Notes under the pieces: generated by a model
Database searches by the model: none
What the model was told of the DNA's origin: nothing
Seen by the model: the letters and a program-made list of their open reading frames with translations, nothing else
Shown: positions 41,800 to 51,433 of the stretch, in pieces
Layout: each line of letters starts with the position of its first letter
Numbering within the stretch: position 1 is the stretch's first letter
Source of the DNA: F23-D06 sp045132055
GTDB lineage: Bacteria > Bacteroidota > Bacteroidia > Bacteroidales > WCHB1-69
Assembly (NCBI GenBank): GCA_045132055.1
Contig: JBGURP010000033.1
Span: 310,001 to 374,000 of the forward strand
Reading direction: 5' to 3'
DNA length: 64,000 nt
Translations under genes and position numbers: made by a program

Positions 41800-43494
41800 C
41801 TATTTATTGATCATCTCCCTCACGGCGTTCTCCAAAGCGGCGCCGCGCAGGTCCTTGGCCACGATGCGGCCTTCACGGTCGAGCAGGAACATGGCCGGGA
41901 TGGAACGCACACCATAAATTGCGGCGGCTTCGGAGGACCAGTATTTCAAATCGCTCACGTGGTTGGGCCATACCAATTGGTCATCTTTGATGGCCTTCTT
42001 CCAACTGTTGGCATCACGGTCCAATGAGACGCTGAACACCTCAAAACCTTTGTCGTGGTATTTCTGATAGACGTTGCGCACGTTGGGGCTCTCGCGGCGG
42101 CACGGACCACACCAAGAGGCCCAGAAGTCGATGAGCACCACCTTGCCGCGCAGGTCGGAAAGCTTGCGGATGTTGCCGTCAGGATCAGGGAATGCCAGCT
42201 CCGGTGCCATGGAGCCAATGCCCGTTCTGCCCGCAGGGGAGTTCATCACCATGTAACGCTCCTTTACAATGGGATGTGTGGGATATTTCTTGTACAAAGC
42301 ATTGATCACAGACTCGTGCAAGGCGGCGTTCTGCTCCTTCGGGAACAAATCCAGGAACATCAGCGTGGCAATGTCGTCCTTGTTGTCCAAGATGGCCTGC
42401 TTGATCTGGTTGCTGATGGCAGCATCAGTCTCGTTGTAGGCGGTCTGATACTTGTTGACGACTGCCTTTACCAGTTGCTGCGCGCCGCTCACGGCATTCG
42501 CACCTACGGATTTCTGCACATTCATGCTGGCGTTGTATTCGGCCTTGCTCTTGGCAATGGCTTGCAATGTGGCTACAGGAAATGCGCTGACCACATGGTT
42601 GACCCAAGCACTCTTGTTGCTTTTCTTGTCAAAAAGGCTCTCATACGCCAAACTGTCACGCTCGCTGATGAGAAGTTTGGCTTTTTCCCAGCTGCTGCCA
42701 AGTGCGGATTGGGCAGCAGTCTGCCGGTTGTCAGTCTCTGTCAGATAGTTGTCCAAGATGGCGTAATAGTCTTTGTTGCCTGCCAAACGGTTGGTGTTGA
42801 AGTCATAAAACAGTGTCTTGCTTTCCATGAAATTTTGGAATGGACGGTAGTTGTTGTCCAAACCTTTCAGATATGTCAATGCCATAGATGCGAATGTCTC
42901 CACATCGCCACCTTTCACTTTTCCTTTAGGGGCGAAGTAGGAGATGAGCTCGGAAATAGAATCAACATTTCCAAAGGCATTCATGACGTAGTTGTCAATT
43001 TCATTGGTCGTCTGTCTGAAATTGGTGACTTCCTGCGTCATCTTGCTCCAGTATTTCTGGGCTTCATCCTTCTGCAAGGCATTGTTCAGGCTGTCAATGA
43101 CCTCTTTTTTGTAGTTGTTGGCGCTGCTCACATCCTGCACGAAAGCCATGGAGGGGGAGTTGGTCACGCTGACCACATTCTGCAGGTCTTCCGCATCAAT
43201 GATGAGCTCCATGTTTTCACCTGGCGTGATGACGATGAGAAAATAGTTTTCGTCACCGAAATCAAAACGATAGATGTCGTTGGGTATGTCCAGTTTCATG
43301 GAAAAAGCGTCATTCTTGATGTCTGCGGAAGCGTATGAGGTTCTTCCGTTGCCGTACGCATTAATCAGATCCACATGATTGAATGTGTTGTTTTGGATAG
43401 AAACGCTCACGGTGGACTGGTTTTGGGCAAAAGCTCCGAAGCCCATGAACAAGACGATGATTATCAGTGCGAATTTTTGAATTATAGAAGACAT
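41800..43494 (-). CDS. Exported TlpA-like thioredoxin-fold protein
   Basis: This 564-residue periplasmic protein has a signal peptide (FGAFAQ, about residue 24), a DUF4369-like beta-sandwich (about 25-110), a long helical middle and a C-terminal AhpC/TSA-type thioredoxin domain with VVLIDFWASWCGPCRRESP (CGPC active site). It would reduce or exchange disulfides in the periplasm. The ATG at 43494 is favoured because upstream in-frame sequence crosses the promoter boxes. It is followed by the convergent kce gene. Confidence 0.83.
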   Translation of the reverse strand: MSSIIQKFALIIIVLFMGFGAFAQNQSTVSVSIQNNTFNHVDLINAYGNGRTSYASADIKNDAFSMKLDIPNDIYRFDFGDENYFLIVITPGENMELIIDAEDLQNVVSVTNSPSMAFVQDVSSANNYKKEVIDSLNNALQKDEAQKYWSKMTQEVTNFRQTTNEIDNYVMNAFGNVDSISELISYFAPKGKVKGGDVETFASMALTYLKGLDNNYRPFQNFMESKTLFYDFNTNRLAGNKDYYAILDNYLTETDNRQTAAQSALGSSWEKAKLLISERDSLAYESLFDKKSNKSAWVNHVVSAFPVATLQAIAKSKAEYNASMNVQKSVGANAVSGAQQLVKAVVNKYQTAYNETDAAISNQIKQAILDNKDDIATLMFLDLFPKEQNAALHESVINALYKKYPTHPIVKERYMVMNSPAGRTGIGSMAPELAFPDPDGNIRKLSDLRGKVVLIDFWASWCGPCRRESPNVRNVYQKYHDKGFEVFSVSLDRDANSWKKAIKDDQLVWPNHVSDLKYWSSEAAAIYGVRSIPAMFLLDREGRIVAKDLRGAALENAVREMINK

Positions 43495-43516
43495 AGTCAG
43501 TTGTTTTTTAGGGGTG

Positions 43517-43532
43517 CAAAAATACAAAAATA
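43517..43532 (-). promoter_or_regulatory. Two adjacent minus-7 boxes (TATTTTTG)
   Basis: Two minus-strand TAnnTTTG matches (43517-43524, 43525-43532) in the 39-base gap after rnr, before the thioredoxin-fold gene. Confidence 0.55.
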
Positions 43533-43533
43533 T

Positions 43534-45687
43534 TTATCGGACTATATCAAAATCCATTTGCTTTTTAATCAGGTCAACAGCTACCACTTTCACTTTGATG
43601 CTGTCGCCGAAGCGCAAAGAGTGTCCGTGGTGCAAGCCGACCAACGTATAGTTCTCTTCATCAATGTAATAGAAGTCGTCGTCAAAACTGCGCATGGGGA
43701 TCATGCCTTCGCATTTCGACTCTTTCAACTCGGCATAGATGCCCCATTTGGAGATACCGGATACGGTGGCATCGAACACTTCGCCCACCTGGTCGGCCAG
43801 ATATTCGGCCTGCTTGTACTTGATGGAGTCGCGCTCTGCCTGCGTGGCCTGCTGCTCCATCTGCGAACAATGCTTGCAGTATTCCTCGTACTGCTCCTGG
43901 TTGACGGATTCCTTGTTGGCCAAATAGCGGTCGAGCAAGCGGTGCACCATCATGTCGGGATAGCGGCGGATGGGCGAGGTGAAGTGGGTGTAGTAGGGGA
44001 ACGCGAGCCCGTAGTGGCCGATGTTGTCGGTGGAGTAGCAGGCGCGCGCCATCATGCGGATGGAGAGCTTGCTCAGCATGTCGTAGTCGGCTTTGCCCTT
44101 CTGGTCGGCCAACATTGCGTTCAGCGAGCTACTGAGCGACTTGGTCGAAGAGGTCTTCAATTCATATCCCAACTTTTTGACGAAGGTCTTGAACGTGTTC
44201 ACCTTCTCGTCCAGCGGCTTGTCGTGGATTCGATAAACAAACACGTTGGGCGCTTTGCCGGCAACTTTCTTCTTGCCGATTTTTTCAGCCACGCGACGGT
44301 TGGCCAGCAGCATGAACTCCTCAATCAGCCAGTTGGCCTCTTTCTGCTCTTTCAAATAGACGCCGATAGGATGCCCCTCATCGTCCAATTTGAATTTCAC
44401 CTCTTCGGTTTCAAAATTGATGGCGTTGTTGTCGAAGCGTTTCTTGCGCATGATCTGCGCCAGCGCGTGCAGTTTGAGCATAGCTTCAGACAAGTCGCCC
44501 TTGCCGGTTTCGATGATTTCCTGCGCCTCCTCGTAATTGAAGCGGCGGTCGGAGTTGATGACGGTGTGGCCAAACCACTCTTTGTGCACTTTTGCGGTGT
44601 CGTCCAGGTCGAAGACTGCGCTGTAGCACAGCTTGTCCTCGTGCGGGCGCAGGGAGCATAGGTTGTTGGAGAGTGCCTCCGGCAGCATGGGGATGGTGCG
44701 GTCAACGAGGTACACGGACGTGGCGCGGTCGTATGCCTCCGCGTCCAATGCGGTGCCCAGGCGGACGTAATGGGTGACGTCGGCGATGTGGATGCCGATG
44801 CGGTACATGCCGCTCTCCAGCACTTCGAAAGAGAGTGCGTCGTCAAAGTCCTTGGCATCTGCCGGGTCGATGGTGAAGGTGGTGACGTTGCGGAAATCGC
44901 GGCGCTTGCGGATTTCGCTTTCAGGAATCTCCTTCGGGATGTCGTTGGCCTCCTTTTCCACCTTGTCAGGGAACTTGAGCGGGAAGTCGTTCTCGGCGAG
45001 GATGGCCATCATCTCCACGTTGTTGTCGCCGGGCTTGCCCAAAACGTGGGTCACCTCGCCCAGCGGACTGCGTGTCTTGGCGGGCCAGTCCACAATCACG
45101 ACCACCACCTTGTCGCCGTTCTTGGCTTTGTTGAGAAGCCTGCCGGGGATGATGATATCGCGGCGGAAGTAGGCGTTGTCGGGGATGAAGTAGGCCACTC
45201 CTTTTCGGATGGAGATGGTGCCGACAATTTGTTTTTTGCTCCGTTGCATCACTTCCACCACCTGGCCCTCGGGGCGTTTGCCTTTGCGGGCGGGGAAGAC
45301 GACCACTTTCACAAGGTCGTTGTTGAGCGCGTTGCCCAGGTTGCCGTCGGCGATGAAGATGTCCTCTTCCAGCGACTCATCGCGTGTGTCGTTGGCCTCG
45401 CTCTGCGGGATGACGAAGGCCATGCCACTGCGCTTCATCTCGATTCTGCCGATGACATAGTTGCGGCCGTTGTCCTTGCCTTTCAGCTGTTTGTAGTTGA
45501 CACGGTACTTGCCGCGCCCGGCTTTGAGCAACAGTTTGGCCTCCACGAGGCGGTCGATTTGTTCTTTTACTTCTTCGCGGCCTTGCTTGTCGTAGATGCC
45601 GACTTTGGCCGCTATCTGTTTGTAGTTGAGTTTCTCGTTTTTGCCTTGAGTCAGCGACTCGAGGATTCTTTTGGATAAGTCTTTCAT
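43534..45687 (-). CDS. rnr: Ribonuclease R
   Basis: This 717-residue 3'-5' exoribonuclease degrades structured RNA. An N-terminal winged-helix/cold-shock region is followed by the RNB catalytic domain, whose metal-binding aspartates are in DPADAKDFDD (274-283), then YYTHFTSPIRRYPDMMVHRLLDRYL. A C-terminal S1 domain (GEVFDATVSGISKWGIYAELKE) ends the protein. It lies 6 bases after apbE on the same strand. Confidence 0.94.
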   Translation of the reverse strand: MKDLSKRILESLTQGKNEKLNYKQIAAKVGIYDKQGREEVKEQIDRLVEAKLLLKAGRGKYRVNYKQLKGKDNGRNYVIGRIEMKRSGMAFVIPQSEANDTRDESLEEDIFIADGNLGNALNNDLVKVVVFPARKGKRPEGQVVEVMQRSKKQIVGTISIRKGVAYFIPDNAYFRRDIIIPGRLLNKAKNGDKVVVVIVDWPAKTRSPLGEVTHVLGKPGDNNVEMMAILAENDFPLKFPDKVEKEANDIPKEIPESEIRKRRDFRNVTTFTIDPADAKDFDDALSFEVLESGMYRIGIHIADVTHYVRLGTALDAEAYDRATSVYLVDRTIPMLPEALSNNLCSLRPHEDKLCYSAVFDLDDTAKVHKEWFGHTVINSDRRFNYEEAQEIIETGKGDLSEAMLKLHALAQIMRKKRFDNNAINFETEEVKFKLDDEGHPIGVYLKEQKEANWLIEEFMLLANRRVAEKIGKKKVAGKAPNVFVYRIHDKPLDEKVNTFKTFVKKLGYELKTSSTKSLSSSLNAMLADQKGKADYDMLSKLSIRMMARACYSTDNIGHYGLAFPYYTHFTSPIRRYPDMMVHRLLDRYLANKESVNQEQYEEYCKHCSQMEQQATQAERDSIKYKQAEYLADQVGEVFDATVSGISKWGIYAELKESKCEGMIPMRSFDDDFYYIDEENYTLVGLHHGHSLRFGDSIKVKVVAVDLIKKQMDFDIVR

Positions 45688-45693
45688 AGCTAT

Positions 45694-46674
45694 TTAACGT
45701 TGAGACGCACGGCCGTGCGTCTTTACAATATATTTACCATGGTCATCGCAGATGAACCATGCTTCGAGTTCAGGGTGCGCGTTGAGCACCTTTTGAGATT
45801 CTTCCATGCCGAGCACCATGAAGGCAGTGGCGTAAGCGTCGGCGGTCAGACAGTCGGGGGCAATGACGGTGACGCTGAGCAGGTTGGTCTGTTCGGGTTT
45901 GCCGGTCACGGGGTCCAGGATGTGGGTGTAACGCACGCCATCTTGTTCGAAGTAATTGCGGTAGTTCCCGGACGTGGCCACGGCGCGGTCCCGTAACGTG
46001 AAGCTTTCCATGCTTTCCGTTGCCCCGTCAGCGGTGGTGGTGGGCACTTGGATGCCGACCTTCCAGTCTTGGCCGTTTTTTTGCCCCAGCGCGACGATTT
46101 CCCCGCCAATCTCCACAATGCAGTCGGCATAGCCCTGCTTTTTCAGGAACTGGGCCACCTGATCCACGGCGTAACCCTTGGCGATGGCGTTGAAGTTGAG
46201 TTGAACGCGCGGATCGGCTTTCACAATGCGTCCGTCCTGTATGCTGACCAATTGGCTGCCGACAAATTGCTTCACGGAGTCAATTTGATTTTGTGGCACA
46301 ATCTGTTTCTGGTTTTTGCGGCCGAACCCCCACAGCTCAATGAGTGGCTGGCAGGTACAGTCGAAAGCGCCGTTCGTTTGCTCGGAGATAGCCAAAGATG
46401 CTTGCAGCACGTGCATGAAATTGGCTCCGGGCTCGAGGCTGTCGCCGTTGTTGAGGCGCGAGATGACGGAGGCGGTGTCAAAGATGGAGAAGGTGTTGTT
46501 GATTTCTTTCAACACGGAGTCCACCTGCCGTGGTAGCTTTTCTGATCGATCGCCCATATAGGTGATGTGATAGACGGTGCCGAAGGCGGTGCCTTCAATG
46601 TGCTGTTCGGGCTGCTTGCCGCAGGCTGCGAGCAGAATGGAAATCAGGATAATGGGGAGTAATTTTCTCATCAT
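45694..46674 (-). CDS. apbE: FAD:protein FMN transferase (ApbE) lipoprotein with palindrome-encoded tail
   Basis: This 326-residue lipoprotein (LLAACG, Cys18) belongs to the ApbE family, which attaches FMN to target proteins such as Rnf/Nqr subunits in the periplasm. Conserved blocks are GTAFGTVYHITY, LNFNAIAKGYAVD, ADCIVEIGGE and HILDPVTGKP. The last ten residues (VKTHGRASQR) are encoded by the dispersed palindrome at 45702-45722, in the same frame used in the putative anti-sigma gene, so the native C-terminus has been replaced or extended. Confidence 0.92.
   Translation of the reverse strand: MMRKLLPIILISILLAACGKQPEQHIEGTAFGTVYHITYMGDRSEKLPRQVDSVLKEINNTFSIFDTASVISRLNNGDSLEPGANFMHVLQASLAISEQTNGAFDCTCQPLIELWGFGRKNQKQIVPQNQIDSVKQFVGSQLVSIQDGRIVKADPRVQLNFNAIAKGYAVDQVAQFLKKQGYADCIVEIGGEIVALGQKNGQDWKVGIQVPTTTADGATESMESFTLRDRAVATSGNYRNYFEQDGVRYTHILDPVTGKPEQTNLLSVTVIAPDCLTADAYATAFMVLGMEESQKVLNAHPELEAWFICDDHGKYIVKTHGRASQR
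45702..45722. repeat. Palindrome of the GAGACGC family at the apbE 3' end, copy 5
   Basis: AGACGCACGGCCGTGCGTCT (45703-45722) is a perfect 20-bp palindrome. On the minus strand it is preceded by TTGTAA, as at the dnaK copy. Confidence 0.9.
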
Positions 46675-46688
46675 GTTTAAATTGGCTG

Positions 46689-46696
46689 CAAAAATA
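46689..46696 (-). promoter_or_regulatory. Minus-7 box (TATTTTTG) for apbE-rnr
   Basis: Minus-strand TAnnTTTG match 14 bases before the apbE ATG. Confidence 0.6.
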
Positions 46697-46728
46697 ATAA
46701 AAACATGGGTGTTTCGTTATTTTTTGAC

Positions 46729-46736
46729 TATTTTTG
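46729..46736 (+). promoter_or_regulatory. Minus-7 box (TATTTTTG) for the Mur-ligase gene
   Basis: Plus-strand TAnnTTTG match 22 bases before the ATG at 46759. Confidence 0.6.
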
Positions 46737-46758
46737 CCGACTCAAAACCAAACCACCT

Positions 46759-48123
46759 ATGAAAGTACACTTTATCGCCATTGGCGGTAGCGCCATGCAC
46801 AATTTGGCCATTGCCTTGAAGCTGAAAGGCTACGAGGTTACTGGCTCCGACGACGAGATTTTTGAACCCGCGAAAGGACGTCTTGCAAAATATGGCATTC
46901 TGCCAGAGTCCATTGGCTGGCATCCAGAGCGTATTACGCCCGAATTGGATGCTATCATTTTGGGCATGCACGCCCGCATCGACAATCCGGAACTGGTCAA
47001 AGCCAAGGAACTTGGACTGAAAATATATTCGTATCCTGAATATTTGTACGAGCAGAGCAAGGACAAGACCCGCATTGTGGTGGGAGGCAGCCACGGCAAG
47101 ACCACGATTACGTCCATGATTATTCATGTGCTCCAGCAGAACGGCATCGACTGCGACTACATGGTGGGGGCACAGCTGGATGGCTTTGAAGTGATGGTGA
47201 AGCTGTCCGAAGAGGCCAAAATCATGGTCATCGAGGGGGATGAGTACCTGACCTCACCCATCGACCGTCGGCCCAAGTTCCATGTGTATCAGCCCACCAT
47301 CGGCATCGTGAGCGGCATCGCGTGGGATCATGTCAATGTGTTCCCGACATTTGACATATACGTGAAACAGTTCGAAATTTTCGCCAACATGATTCCCGCT
47401 GACGGTGAATTCATTTATTGTGAGGATGACCCTGAACTGCCTGCACTCAGCGAGAAGATTACGAATACGAAGAAACAGCCGTATGGTGTTCATCCATACC
47501 ATATTACAAATGGAATCACCTATTTAGAGACGCCATACGGAGAGTATCCGCTAAAGATATTCGGTCGTCATAACCTCACCAACCTCAATGCGGCGCGCTA
47601 TGCGTGCGCGGCAGTTGGAGTAGGAGAGAAGGCGTTCTATGAGGCTATTTCCACTTTCAAAGGTGCTTCCAAGCGTCTGGAATTGGTGGCCAAAAGCGAT
47701 AATTGTGCGGTCTATAAGGATTTTGCCCACTCTCCTTCCAAACTCAAAGCGACCATTGCGGCTGTGCGTGAGCAGTTCCCTGACAGAAAATTGGTGGCCT
47801 GCATGGAGTTGCATACCTTCAGTAGCCTTTCGGAGGGCTTCTTGGCGCAGTACAAAGGCGCGATGGATTCCGCCGATACGGCCATTGTCTATTACTCTCC
47901 TGAGGCCATTGAATTGAAAAAATTACCGCCCATATCTCCCGAAATGATTTTCAATGCCTTTGGACGGAAGGATCTTTTGGTGTTCCACGATTCGGTTATA
48001 TTAAAAGATAAGTTATTGAGTATCAATTCTGAAAATGCTGTTTTCCTGATGATGTCATCCGGGGATTTTAACGGAATTGACGTTGCCGAACTGGGAGAAA
48101 AAATTATATCTTTGCGCGCTTAA
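46759..48123 (+). CDS. Mur ligase-family protein, Mpl-like
   Basis: This 454-residue protein resembles Mpl, the ligase that attaches recycled murein tripeptide to UDP-MurNAc. The N-terminal Rossmann part reads VHFIAIGGSAMHNLAIALKLKGYEVTGSDD, the ATP loop is GGSHGKTTITSMI, and the central domain contains GDEYLTSPIDRRPKF and GRHNLTNLNAARYA. The C-terminal Mur domain has YKDFAHSPSKLKATI. MurC is the main alternative, but the HSPSK motif and the length favour Mpl. The ATG at 46759 is downstream of the promoter; an earlier in-frame start is not. Confidence 0.82.
   Translation: MKVHFIAIGGSAMHNLAIALKLKGYEVTGSDDEIFEPAKGRLAKYGILPESIGWHPERITPELDAIILGMHARIDNPELVKAKELGLKIYSYPEYLYEQSKDKTRIVVGGSHGKTTITSMIIHVLQQNGIDCDYMVGAQLDGFEVMVKLSEEAKIMVIEGDEYLTSPIDRRPKFHVYQPTIGIVSGIAWDHVNVFPTFDIYVKQFEIFANMIPADGEFIYCEDDPELPALSEKITNTKKQPYGVHPYHITNGITYLETPYGEYPLKIFGRHNLTNLNAARYACAAVGVGEKAFYEAISTFKGASKRLELVAKSDNCAVYKDFAHSPSKLKATIAAVREQFPDRKLVACMELHTFSSLSEGFLAQYKGAMDSADTAIVYYSPEAIELKKLPPISPEMIFNAFGRKDLLVFHDSVILKDKLLSINSENAVFLMMSSGDFNGIDVAELGEKIISLRA
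48107..48114 (+). promoter_or_regulatory. Minus-7 box (TATCTTTG) inside the end of the Mur-ligase gene
   Basis: The box lies in the final codons (IISL) of the upstream gene, with a TTG 21 bases upstream, and would give the DUF1573 gene its own promoter. Confidence 0.5.
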
Positions 48124-48152
48124 ATTTAAAACACTATAAAAACACATAAAAA

Positions 48153-49250
48153 ATGAAAAAATTAGGTTTATCATTGTTGATGTCAGTGCTTTGCGTATGC
48201 GCATTTGCACAACCGAAGATTCAGTTTGACAATACCACCCATGATTTCGGAAGAATCAGAGAAGAGGGCGGCAAGGTTACCGGCAGATTTGAATTCACCA
48301 ATGTAGGTGATAGTGATTTGGTTTTGACCAATGTGCGTCCTGGTTGCGGTTGTACTGCTGCCAATTATTCACATGACCCTGTCGCTCCCGGTCAGAGAGG
48401 TTATATTGAAGCTACATACAACCCATACAATCGTCCCGGTGCGTTCAATAAGAACATCCGTGTGACGACGAACGAACCTCAGTTCCGTGGCGAGAAACCT
48501 GCTTCTCCGCACATGATTTTCATCAAGGGTGAAGTGATTAAACGCCCGCCCACAGTTTTTGAAATGGCTGGTTACAAGAACGGCAACGGTATGTCCCGTA
48601 TCAAAGAAAACAGTGTTACACACAACTTGCTGAATACAGAATCCGTGAAAGATACATTCATGATTCACAACTTCTGGGATAAGCCTGTTACCTACGAATT
48701 GGATTTGAGAGATGGTTACGTCACAGAGGAGTACCGTTCGTTTGGCAAATCCATTCTGCCTGGCCAGGAAGGTATCTTGGTGCTGAAGTATGACGCTTCC
48801 AAGAGAAATGCATTCGGTCAGTTGAAAGATCAGATTCAGATCAATACTAATGACTCTATCGAAGCTAAGAAGTTCATCTATTTTTCTGTGAACATCAAAG
48901 AAGATTTCTCAAAGTTGACCAAGAAACAACTGAAGAATATTCCTGTTGCTGTTTTCAGTACTACGGAGTGTGATTTTGGTCAAGTGCAGAAGAATGGCCA
49001 GCAGAAGAGTACGGTCGTTGTGTCCAACAAGGGCAAAGATCCTTTGATTATCCGTTCTTTGCAATCCAGTAATGGTATGTTCAAGGTCGTTGCTGACAAG
49101 ATGGTGATTCCAGGAGGTGACAAGGCTGAAGTTACGGTTACTTTCAAGGCCAATTCCCGTGCCAATGCACAGAAGGCTACCCTTGAAATCATCACCAACG
49201 ATCCTTCCAATCCAGTACAGGTGGTTAATTTGAAAGCTCAGGTCTTGTAA
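48153..49250 (+). CDS. DUF1573 exported protein
   Basis: This 365-residue protein has a signal peptide (VCAFAQ, about residue 20) and a DUF1573 immunoglobulin-like domain (TTHDFGRIREEGGKVTGRFEFTNVGDSDLVLTNVRPGCGCT). A second similar beta-sandwich lies near the C-terminus (ECDFGQVQKNGQQKSTVVVSNKGKDPLIIRSLQSS). Such proteins are abundant in Bacteroidota envelopes and have no defined function. A strong terminator follows. Confidence 0.83.
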   Translation: MKKLGLSLLMSVLCVCAFAQPKIQFDNTTHDFGRIREEGGKVTGRFEFTNVGDSDLVLTNVRPGCGCTAANYSHDPVAPGQRGYIEATYNPYNRPGAFNKNIRVTTNEPQFRGEKPASPHMIFIKGEVIKRPPTVFEMAGYKNGNGMSRIKENSVTHNLLNTESVKDTFMIHNFWDKPVTYELDLRDGYVTEEYRSFGKSILPGQEGILVLKYDASKRNAFGQLKDQIQINTNDSIEAKKFIYFSVNIKEDFSKLTKKQLKNIPVAVFSTTECDFGQVQKNGQQKSTVVVSNKGKDPLIIRSLQSSNGMFKVVADKMVIPGGDKAEVTVTFKANSRANAQKATLEIITNDPSNPVQVVNLKAQVL

Positions 49251-49284
49251 TCCGTCGGTCTTTAGCGCCGCAAAATATCAAATA

Positions 49285-49328
49285 AACACTCCTCTTATCC
49301 TATACATGATGAGAGGAGTGTTTTTTAT
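49285..49328. terminator. Terminator between DUF1573 and the convergent cytochrome-biogenesis gene
   Basis: A 15-bp stem (AACACTCCTCTTATC with GATGAGAGGAGTGTT, one wobble pair) with an 8-base loop, followed by TTTTATT. Confidence 0.9.
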
Positions 49329-49348
49329 TGCTCAAGATGCAATTATTC

Positions 49349-51433
49349 TCATGCATAGCTGTGCATGCCACCTAACAGAAAATTGACTCCGAAATAGGTG
49401 ATCACCACGCTCAGGAAGGCAAGAATGCAGTATATGTGGAAAAACATGGGCTTGCGGAACGATTCCCAGACAGACACGTGCAGCGGTGCGGCGTATATCA
49501 ACAGCGTGATGAGTGCCCAAACCTCTTTCGGGTCCCAAGACCAATAATTGCCCCATGAAATGTTGGCCCACACGGCTCCTATGACAATGCCGGCCATGAG
49601 CAGTGTTACTGCCGGATAAAGCATGATCATGCTTATGTTTTGCAAGCGTTCTAGGTAGGCGATGTTGTTGGGTTGGGAAAGCCGAACCAGCACCGCGCTG
49701 ATGCCGTTCAACATGATGAAGAACAGCAAGGCGTAGGCCATCATGATGACGGTGACGTGCAGGCTCAGCAGTGGAGACAAGAGTACCGGCATCAGATGGG
49801 TGATGGGCGGGTTGGCGCCGAAGATCATCTGCACCAACAGTACAAAACCGGTCATCAGCAGGCCAGCCGGAAGGGCCATTTCATATCTCTTGGTCATAAT
49901 CAGCGTTATGATGCAGATGCTCAAGGCCAGCAGATTCATGGAGTCGAATCGTCCGGCCATGGGGATATGTTCGCCCGCAATCCAGCGCAAAATGAACAAC
50001 AGCGCCAGGTAGGTGCACAACAGCGTCATCCATAGCGTGGCCGCTATACGGACGGGTTTGAACAGTTTACGGCCTCTCCCGACGCAATACAGGGCCAGCG
50101 CGAAGCATATCAAACCCAAGGTGATGTTGGCAATGGCCAGCCATCGGCCCACGGTAAGCTTGTTGTAGAACCGCTCGGCGCGGTACTGTACTTCAGGCTG
50201 CACGTGGCCAAGGGCATATTTCTCTTGGTAAATCTTTGTTTTGTCAAAAAGCTCGTTCAAAGCATCAAAGTCACCCTTCGCCACATGTTCCTGGCATAGA
50301 AGAAATTGTTTGCGAATAAACAGGGATTCGTTGTCTGGAATATAGGCCGGCAGCGAGTCGTTCTGTGCGTACCAGGTGATGTTTTGCAGGCTGTCGGAGT
50401 GGGGAAACATCTTCAAAAATTGGCCGCTGTGCAGCATATTGACGAGCTGAAGTTTTTCTTCATCATTTTTGATTACGTCTGCCATTTTCGTCTTCCATTC
50501 TTGGGGATAGAATAGCCAGCCGCTGAACACCTGCTCTGGGGTGAGGCCTTGATAGCGGGCTTTGCCGCACATCTTGGTGGTGAAATCCTTGGCCAGCGTC
50601 TGCATCGGGCATACGCGGCCTTTGTACATTACGTACATTTGTCCCATCTTGTCGGCGCTTTCTTTGGGCAGCGTGTGTGGCTTGTTGGCAGCCTGCATGG
50701 GCATGGCGCAGCCGATTGCCATGAAGGCGAGCAGCAGAACCACTTTGGAAGAAGTCTTTTGCAGTAGGCGGCGGAACTGACAGTTGGGGGCGAGAAACAG
50801 TCCTGATAGGGAGATAAACAGCAGAATGTAGCCAGCGTAGGTGAATCCGACGCCCCAAGGGTCGTGGGCCACCGCAAGCACAGAATTGCCCTGCTCGTCG
50901 TAATCATCCTGGTAAAAACGGTAGTGCCGGTGCTTCAGGATGTGGTTCATGGAGATTTTGGCATCCGTGGTACTCTCTTTGTCGGTGATTTGGAGATAGC
51001 TCACAAAGTCCATGGGGGCGTGCGTACCAGGGTAGGTTTGTATCTCTAAATGATCAAGAGTGAGCGCGAAGGGTAGGGGAACCTCTCGTTTTTCCCCATG
51101 TTTGTCGATGGTGAACTGGTTGTTGGCCACGCCAGGCTGCAGGGTCATCACGCCGTGCTTGCCGGTGAGCATGGTCAGCAGCGCGCCGAGCAGAATCAGC
51201 AGCACCGAGATGTGCAGCACGCAGGCGGCTGGTCGTTTCCAGGATTCCCGCCGGAGCAACATTACCACTATACATAGGGCAGTCAAGGCCCACAGGACCA
51301 CGAACCACCAGGAGTTGTAAACATGTTCGACGGCGTATTCGGGGCCGTGAAATCGTTCAAGGACGGTGCCAGAGGCCATGGCGGCAATCAGGGCAATGAT
51401 CAGGACGGAGAGAAAATGTCGGGCGTGTTTCAT
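49349..51433 (-). CDS. ResB/CcsA fusion for cytochrome c assembly
   Basis: This 694-residue membrane protein fuses a ResB-like N-terminus (four membrane segments, DUF-type periplasmic loop to about residue 200) with a CcsA-like C-terminus of about eight segments. The heme-handling WWD motif is readable as WGNYWSWDPKEVW, with candidate heme histidines in SLHVTVIMMAY and APLHVSVWE. It would deliver heme to apocytochrome c, such as the di-heme peroxidase at 1236-2342. The ATG at 51433 begins the first membrane segment. The 5' region comes from a truncated SGNH-hydrolase gene, which supplies the only visible promoter. Confidence 0.85.
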   Translation of the reverse strand: MKHARHFLSVLIIALIAAMASGTVLERFHGPEYAVEHVYNSWWFVVLWALTALCIVVMLLRRESWKRPAACVLHISVLLILLGALLTMLTGKHGVMTLQPGVANNQFTIDKHGEKREVPLPFALTLDHLEIQTYPGTHAPMDFVSYLQITDKESTTDAKISMNHILKHRHYRFYQDDYDEQGNSVLAVAHDPWGVGFTYAGYILLFISLSGLFLAPNCQFRRLLQKTSSKVVLLLAFMAIGCAMPMQAANKPHTLPKESADKMGQMYVMYKGRVCPMQTLAKDFTTKMCGKARYQGLTPEQVFSGWLFYPQEWKTKMADVIKNDEEKLQLVNMLHSGQFLKMFPHSDSLQNITWYAQNDSLPAYIPDNESLFIRKQFLLCQEHVAKGDFDALNELFDKTKIYQEKYALGHVQPEVQYRAERFYNKLTVGRWLAIANITLGLICFALALYCVGRGRKLFKPVRIAATLWMTLLCTYLALLFILRWIAGEHIPMAGRFDSMNLLALSICIITLIMTKRYEMALPAGLLMTGFVLLVQMIFGANPPITHLMPVLLSPLLSLHVTVIMMAYALLFFIMLNGISAVLVRLSQPNNIAYLERLQNISMIMLYPAVTLLMAGIVIGAVWANISWGNYWSWDPKEVWALITLLIYAAPLHVSVWESFRKPMFFHIYCILAFLSVVITYFGVNFLLGGMHSYA

